Shown here: piece after piece, positions 6,376 through 8,340 of the stretch
Layout of the letters: each line of letters opens with the position of its first letter
Position numbering within the stretch: position 1 is the first letter of the stretch
Assembly: GCA_051275765.1 (NCBI GenBank)
Contig: JBNMOV010000207.1
Span: 1 to 8,340 of the forward strand
DNA length: 8,340 nucleotides
Reading direction: 5' to 3'
DNA from: JAHDCE01 sp051275765
Lineage (GTDB): Bacteria; Bacteroidota; Bacteroidia; Chitinophagales; Saprospiraceae
Translations under genes and position numbers: made by a program
Notes under the pieces: model-generated
Seen by the model: the letters and a program-made list of their open reading frames with translations, nothing else
What the model was told of the DNA's origin: nothing
Databases searched by the model: none

Positions 6376-7146
6376 ATGTTTTCTTCTCCGATTTTAGCAC
6401 TTATCTCTTTGGTATTCATTTATATGAATATAGGATTTTTTATAGGTATGTTGAAAAAAGACAATAGCATAGTAGATATACTTTGGGGGATGGGTTTTGT
6501 CTTCTTGGTATGGTCCTTAGCGTATCTTTTTCCAGATAGAAATGGTTTGTTTTTGAAGTATCTAGTGACACTCTGGGGACTTCGATTAGCCTATTATTTA
6601 CTAAAGAGATACCAAAAGAAGGGAGAAGATTGGCGATATGCTGCTTGGAAAAAGGAATGGGGTAAGAATTATGTTATCAGATCCTATTTTCAAGTATATA
6701 TGTTACAAGGCTTTTTTATGGTCATTATAGCTTTACCATTCATAGGAATAGCTGGAAATCCACCTTCGTTTAGTATAATTCAGTTATTTGCTATTGTTAT
6801 TTTTGGAATAGGCCTCATTTTCGAGGCTGTAGCTGACGCTCAATTAGCTAATTTTAAGAAAAATCCAAAAAATAAAGGAAAAATAATGAAACAGGGACTT
6901 TGGAAATACTCCAGACATCCCAATTATTTTGGAGAAATGCTCGTTTGGTGGGGTATTTTCTTTTACGTCTTACCTTATACTAATGTATGGATCAGCATTT
7001 GGAGTCCGATTACCATTACTTTTTTATTGACGAAAGTATCTGGTGTACCATTTTTAGAAAAGAAATACAAGGATAATCCGGAATATAGAAAGTATGTGGA
7101 TGAAACGAGTACGTTTATTCCTTTGCCTCCTAAGAGGAGCTCTTAG
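6376..7146 (+). CDS. DUF1295 / steroid 5-alpha-reductase-like membrane protein
   Basis: A 256-residue integral membrane protein with about six or seven hydrophobic segments (roughly 4-26, 34-53, 60-78, 107-127, 132-152, 186-203, 206-222). It carries the DUF1295 hallmarks: NSIVDILWGMGF (30-41), LWGLRLAYYLLKRY (66-79), GEDWRY (83-88), GLWKYSRHPNYFGEMLVWWGIFF (174-196) and a C-terminus of the FLEKKY..NPEYRKYVDETSTFIP type (226-249). The WKYSRHPNYFGE box is shared with the steroid 5-alpha-reductase and isoprenylcysteine methyltransferase folds, where it helps bind the cofactor (NADPH or SAM). Members are usually suggested to act on lipids, but the substrate is not known. The full length is present and typical for the family. 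It stands alone, with a long hairpin and a strong terminator after it. Confidence 0.92.
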   Translation: MFSSPILALISLVFIYMNIGFFIGMLKKDNSIVDILWGMGFVFLVWSLAYLFPDRNGLFLKYLVTLWGLRLAYYLLKRYQKKGEDWRYAAWKKEWGKNYVIRSYFQVYMLQGFFMVIIALPFIGIAGNPPSFSIIQLFAIVIFGIGLIFEAVADAQLANFKKNPKNKGKIMKQGLWKYSRHPNYFGEMLVWWGIFFYVLPYTNVWISIWSPITITFLLTKVSGVPFLEKKYKDNPEYRKYVDETSTFIPLPPKRSS

Positions 7147-7192
7147 ACATTAGTGAAACGTATTTAATAAGTTGAGCGATAATGGGTAGTAA

Positions 7193-7272
7193 TTTTTTCT
7201 TCTAAAGAATTCAAAAAATCGTTGCATAGCCATAGCTACGGAACTATTTTTTATGTTTTTTAGAAGGGAAAA
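7193..7272. repeat. 80-nt imperfect hairpin, possible small repeat element or structured RNA
   Basis: Positions 7193-7230 pair with 7235-7272 around a CATA loop (7231-7234). CTTCTAAA (7199-7206) matches TTTAGAAG (7259-7266), AAAAAAT (7213-7219) matches ATTTTTT (7246-7252), GTT (7221-7223) matches AAC (7242-7244), and TAGC (7227-7230) matches GCTA (7235-7238). Of 38 positions, five are unpaired; four others are wobble pairs in plus-strand RNA. It follows the stop of the DUF1295 gene by about 47 nt and precedes a separate, perfect terminator palindrome. It may be a REP- or MITE-like repeat, a first terminator, or an mRNA 3' structure. No flanking target duplication was found. Confidence 0.6.
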
Positions 7273-7312
7273 GAACAAGCATAATGGCACAGCTTATTGA
7301 ATTTGTTTAACT

Positions 7313-7363
7313 TAGATAAAAAAGTAGGTTGAGAACGACGTTCTCAACCTACTTTTTTATCTA
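7313..7363. terminator. 51-bp perfect palindrome, bidirectional intrinsic terminator
   Basis: Two perfectly complementary 25-nt arms (7313-7337 and 7339-7363) meet at a single central base (A7338). The core AGTAGGTTGAGAACG pairs with CGTTCTCAACCTACT and is flanked by A6 on the left and T6 on the right. It lies between the convergent DUF1295 and OsmC genes, 27 nt past the OsmC stop, and would stop transcription from either side. Confidence 0.9.
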
Positions 7364-7390
7364 TTAAGGAAAAATCTAATATCTAAAAAA

Positions 7391-7795
7391 TCACCAAACG
7401 ATAGTCAATACCTGCTCCAAATCAGGATGAAGTGATTTAGCCACCGGACAGCTCAATGCCGCCTTTTCCAATATAATCTTGTCCTTTTCAGAATAACCAT
7501 TATCTGGCATCATTATTTTAACTTCTATCTTAGAAATTCTTCTTGGATCAGAAGCCATAGTTTTAGTACATTCTACAGATGCACCTACAATATCCAAGTC
7601 TTTATCCTCAGCTTTAATTCCCATGATGCTCAACATACAAGCAGCTAAACCAGTTGCTACTAAATCAGTAGGGGAGAAGGATTCTCCCTTGCCTCTGTTG
7701 TCCACAGGAGCATCAGTTGTGATTATAGTAGATGAACGAACGTGGGTTGCTTCTGTACTTAGCCCACCTTTATATACTATCTTAGATGTTATCAT
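7391..7795 (-). CDS. OsmC/Ohr family protein, thiol peroxidase-like
   Basis: A 134-residue cytoplasmic protein of the OsmC fold. It has the two family cysteines: C53 in ATGLAACMLSIMG on the central helix, the expected peroxidatic residue, and C116 in ALSCPVAKSLHPDLE, the expected resolving residue. The segment GKGESFSPTDL (35-45) supplies the conserved Glu (E38) and the SPTDL turn. Such proteins reduce organic or inorganic hydroperoxides with dithiol reductants. The form seen here (GKGESFSPTDL, and SCPVAKSLHP near the end) is closer to the general OsmC/YhfA branch than to classical Ohr, so the exact substrate is uncertain. It is a single gene ended by the palindrome at 7313-7363. The length is normal and no key residue is missing. 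Confidence 0.94.
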   Translation of the reverse strand: MITSKIVYKGGLSTEATHVRSSTIITTDAPVDNRGKGESFSPTDLVATGLAACMLSIMGIKAEDKDLDIVGASVECTKTMASDPRRISKIEVKIMMPDNGYSEKDKIILEKAALSCPVAKSLHPDLEQVLTIVW

Positions 7796-7953
7796 GATTA
7801 TTTATATTTATTTGAAGACAATAATAGGACTTTTTATCAGAAAATAGAACACAACATCAAAAATACTCCCCCTCCAATTCTTCTTTCCTCAAGCGAAGCC
7901 GTCCTCTCTCTTCTCTCCTAAAAGTAAAGCGAAGCGAAGTGCCATCGCAGCTA
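7796..7953. other. Intergenic region with OsmC upstream sequence and GCGAAG repeats
   Basis: Near the OsmC start there is TATTTTTG on the minus strand (7865-7858), a match to the -7 consensus, 63 nt before the ATG, but no TTG at the right distance. Further right, a pyrimidine-rich plus strand (about 7866-7920) is bordered by AAGCGAAGC at 7891 and AAGCGAAGCGAAG at 7928. GCGA (7934-7937) and TCGC (7946-7949) could form a short 4-bp stem past the stop of the rightmost gene. I see no gene and no convincing terminator here. Confidence 0.4.
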
Positions 7954-8340
7954 TTAAAACTTATACTTCATCTGAGCTTTTAATTCAGATCTCCTTGGCT
8001 TATTGATTTCTTCCAATCCACTACCAAAACTATCCTGATTAGAATAATATGTCTGTGCAAATCTAAATTCCAAAGACATATTCCTAATGCCAGTATATCT
8101 CAATTTAATATAAAAACGAGTACCTCTATTACTGTAACCTGGAATAGAAAATGAATTTAAAATATCATTTTCAAAAGCATAAATTCGATTATTAGAATCC
8201 TGAATATCAAAGATGGCATATCTAGCAGTAATGGCTAATGGAAACCCCATAGATTTAAAAATGACATCTTGCAAAAGCATATAACCTGAAGTGGTAGGTG
8301 CTACACCATTATCAAACAAGGACATTTCAGCTCGACTTCT
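7954..8340 (-). CDS. C-terminal end of a large protein, probably a helix-hairpin-helix (ComEA-like) Bacteroidota protein
   Basis: The frame is open through the right edge, so only the last 128 residues and the TAA stop are present. The Met at 8325 is internal (RSRAE-MSLFD). The segment is strand-rich with alternating aromatic residues: GYMLLQDVIFKSMGFPLAITARYAIFDIQD, NRIYAFENDILNSFSIPGYSNRGTRFYIKLRY, LEFRFAQTYYSNQ, GSGLEEINKPRRSELKAQMKYKF. This closely follows, from memory, the C-terminus of a common Bacteroidota family of about 600-700 residues whose N-terminal part holds helix-hairpin-helix repeats. The terminal Phe and the alternating pattern suggest an outer-membrane beta-barrel. The part that would prove the assignment is outside the window, and the function of that family is not established. 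Confidence 0.75.
   Translation of the reverse strand, partial: RSRAEMSLFDNGVAPTTSGYMLLQDVIFKSMGFPLAITARYAIFDIQDSNNRIYAFENDILNSFSIPGYSNRGTRFYIKLRYTGIRNMSLEFRFAQTYYSNQDSFGSGLEEINKPRRSELKAQMKYKF

Noticed and set aside
7891..7949. GCGAAG repeats as a CRISPR or protein-binding array
   Set aside because: Only two short, irregular copies without regular spacing or spacer-like segments.

Overview
The window looks like chromosomal DNA of a member of the Bacteroidota. It is AT-rich. It shows matches to the Bacteroidota sigma-factor promoter (TTTG or TTG, about 20 bp, then TAnnTTTG) and has no clear Shine-Dalgarno sequences before the starts. Its proteins (a duplicated-N-terminus tyrosine integrase, a CxxC small Zn-ribbon protein, RibBA, a DUF1295 membrane protein, and a long C-terminal barrel-like tail ending in KAQMKYKF) resemble families common in that phylum. 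No species can be named from the sequence alone.

Left part (1-1658): a tyrosine recombinase gene runs leftward off the window edge. Its reading frame starts at 1125 behind a near-perfect promoter, is cut by one in-frame TAG at 844-846, and resumes at an ATG two codons later. It is therefore either nonsense-split or two coupled ORFs. A 19-bp inverted repeat with a 9-bp spacer lies just upstream, and a divergent gene for a small four-cysteine Zn-ribbon protein (1287-1658) follows. This is the most accessory-looking part of the window.

Middle part (1660-5461): a leftward three-gene operon encodes a GT4 glycosyltransferase, a membrane GT2 glycosyltransferase and bifunctional RibBA (riboflavin synthesis). 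The first two overlap by ATGA; ribBA starts 41 nt inside the GT2 gene. A good promoter lies at 5400-5430. A heptanucleotide repeat hairpin lies between the converging ends of ribBA and the Zn-ribbon gene. The two glycosyltransferases probably act in cell-surface or extracellular polysaccharide synthesis; RibBA is housekeeping and seems to be carried along by the operon.

Right part (5464-8340): a strong bidirectional terminator, a leftward gene for an exported protein of unknown function, a divergent rightward DUF1295 (steroid 5-alpha-reductase-like) membrane protein, an 80-nt imperfect hairpin, a 51-bp perfect palindromic terminator, a leftward OsmC-type peroxiredoxin gene, and the 3' end of a gene whose product resembles the C-terminus of large Bacteroidota helix-hairpin-helix proteins.

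I do not see a convincing new defence or biosynthetic system. The points worth a second look are the TAG-split integrase with its lox-like inverted repeat, the heptad repeat hairpin, the long hairpin near 7230, and the GT2/RibBA overlap.
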